Assembly (NCBI GenBank): GCA_002245135.1
Contig: NGBS01000597.1
Span: 78,756-142,755, forward strand
Length of the DNA stretch: 64,000 nucleotides
Source: Proteromonas lacertae
Lineage: Eukaryota > Sar > Bigyra > Opalinata > Proteromonadidae
Reading direction: 5' to 3'
Shown: positions 63,401 through 64,000 of the stretch, piece by piece
Position numbering within the stretch: position 1 is the stretch's first letter
How the letters are laid out: every line of letters begins with the position of its first letter
Made by a program: the position numbers and the translations under genes
Notes under the pieces: model-generated
What the model was told of the DNA's origin: nothing
The model's database searches: none
Seen by the model: only the letters and a program-made list of their open reading frames with translations

Positions 63401-64000
63401 CTAGTGTTTCTGGATATAAAATTCCTCCTACTGTTTGACTAGCACAAGTTGGTTGATCTACTGTCAACTGTAAAACTTGAGATACTGGATTTGTAGTTGT
63501 TGTTGCTGTGATTGTATATATTTGATTTGATACTTTTTCAGTTGTGCTCCTTTAATAATACCTGTATTTGCATCAATTGATACTCCAGTTGGTAATCTTG
63601 GTGATATTGAATAACCTGTTACTTCACCATTTGGATTTGGTGTATATTTCATATTTGCACACATATATGCTTAACTGGGTTAATAAAATCATAATTCAAT
63701 TGTGTTGCATCTGGTTTCTTTAAGCATCCACTTCTATCAATATTATCATTCCAATTACCCGTAGAATCACATTCTCTTCTTTGATTTCCATCATATCCAC
63801 TTTCACATTCAATTTCTGCATAATCACCTGCTAATGTTGCTGGCCATAAACCATCTTCAGGACAACTTGCTTGTCTACATACCAATAAATTGAATTCTGA
63901 AAAATTGAATTTGATTTGGACAACTAGCAATTCCACTCTTTTTATTTTTAATACCAACCCTTATAGCTTCATAAGCATATTTCTTAGTAGTTGTAACAGG
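51424..64000 (-). CDS. Giant CCP / putative-Ig / PA14 / mucin surface protein, 5' end outside the window
   Basis: Over 4,100 residues visible. One exon of 3,850 codons (51424-62976) carries alternating putative-Ig units (for example LPAGLKFDRTTGSITG, LPTGLSLNPNTGEISG) and CCP/sushi-like units (WPSTAAGYTARIAC... GC). It has a PA14 domain at residues 115-260 and a second near 355-490; PA14 often binds glycans. Beta-helix-like repeats lie near 53.5-54.7 kb. Two similar SEA-like segments (before 56.0 kb and at 51.8-52.15 kb) flank Thr/Pro mucin linkers. A TM helix (VMLIGIIGGGVVVLIIIII, about 51650-51735) and a basic 73-residue tail follow, so it is a type I surface protein, probably an adhesin (inference). 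Upstream coding continues to 64000, but frame breaks lie near 63010, 63545, 63660 and 63905. Confidence 0.82.
52145..52678 (-). repeat. Thr/Pro-coding minisatellite (mucin-like stalk)
   Basis: About 530 bp of imperfect 18-bp units, read on the minus strand as [T-x-P-T-T-P]n with x = Lys, Thr, Ile, Asn, Val or Ser (TPTPTTPKPTT). It encodes a rigid O-glycosylatable stalk between the ectodomain and the last SEA-like segment. The opposite strand is open for 186 codons of Val/Gly repeats, which is an artefact of the repeat. Shorter copies of the same unit lie at about 54723-54827 and 55990-56050. Confidence 0.9.

Noticed and set aside
1-64000. CRISPR arrays, IS elements, tRNA or rRNA genes
   Set aside because: I saw no spaced direct repeats, transposase-like frames, terminal inverted repeats or tRNA-like box sequences; the genes are eukaryotic and intron-bearing.

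Overview
The window is nuclear DNA of an AT-rich unicellular eukaryote with the standard genetic code (CAA/CAG in coding frames; TAA, TAG and TGA as stops). Genes are close together, often 100-300 bp apart, and are cut by very short, AT-rich GTATAT...TAG introns, most 24-50 nt. The mix (BLM-type RecQ, PCID2, Clp1, FANCL, BEACH/LvsA, Josephin-UBX, VPS9, EGF/tenascin-like repeats, class C GPCR) fits a heterotrophic protist or an early-branching fungus. I cannot name the lineage. There are no prokaryotic operons, tRNAs, rRNAs or transposons that I can see.

Layout: RecQ/BLM helicase (0-2.4 kb, +); F-box plus STM4015-like LRR protein (2.5-3.6, +); Josephin-UBX deubiquitinase (3.8-4.9, -) divergent from PCID2/Thp1 (5.1-6.6, +); secreted EGF-like protein (6.7-7.8, -); VPS9-domain protein (7.9-9.6, -); unknown coiled-coil protein (9.9-10.5, -); large ankyrin protein with a signal peptide (10.6-13.9, -); a roughly 3,840-residue receptor with nine tandem bacterial-type periplasmic-binding modules and one C-terminal class C 7TM domain (14.4-26.4, +); RCC1-repeat protein (26.5-27.8, -); tail-anchored TPR protein (27.9-29.6, +); secreted 1,839-residue putative-Ig protein (29.7-35.2, +); small unknown protein (35.5-36.1, +); Clp1 (36.3-37.7, -); LRR protein (37.8-38.8, +); LvsA-like BEACH protein (38.9-48.3, -); tiny membrane protein (48.5, +); EEF1AKMT1 methyltransferase (48.9-49.6, +); FANCL (49.6-50.9, -); and a giant CCP/Ig/PA14/mucin surface protein that runs off the right edge (51.4-64.0, -).

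Most of the conserved genes are housekeeping: DNA repair (RecQ, FANCL), mRNA export and 3' processing (PCID2, Clp1), ubiquitin handling (Josephin-UBX, F-box, FANCL) and endosome or lysosome traffic (VPS9, BEACH). The cell-surface set stands apart: the nine-module receptor, two very large putative-Ig proteins, an EGF protein and a secretory ankyrin protein. I infer that these serve sensing and attachment. The receptor is the most striking item. Its repeated ectodomain resembles the UrtA/AmiC/FmdD family of bacterial amide and urea binding proteins.

Gene models were spliced by eye. Several genes hold frame breaks that GT-AG introns do not explain. Some may be unusual AT-starting introns and some may be consensus errors, and both readings are given. 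A WTCAAGCYT motif lies just upstream of many starts and may be a core promoter element.
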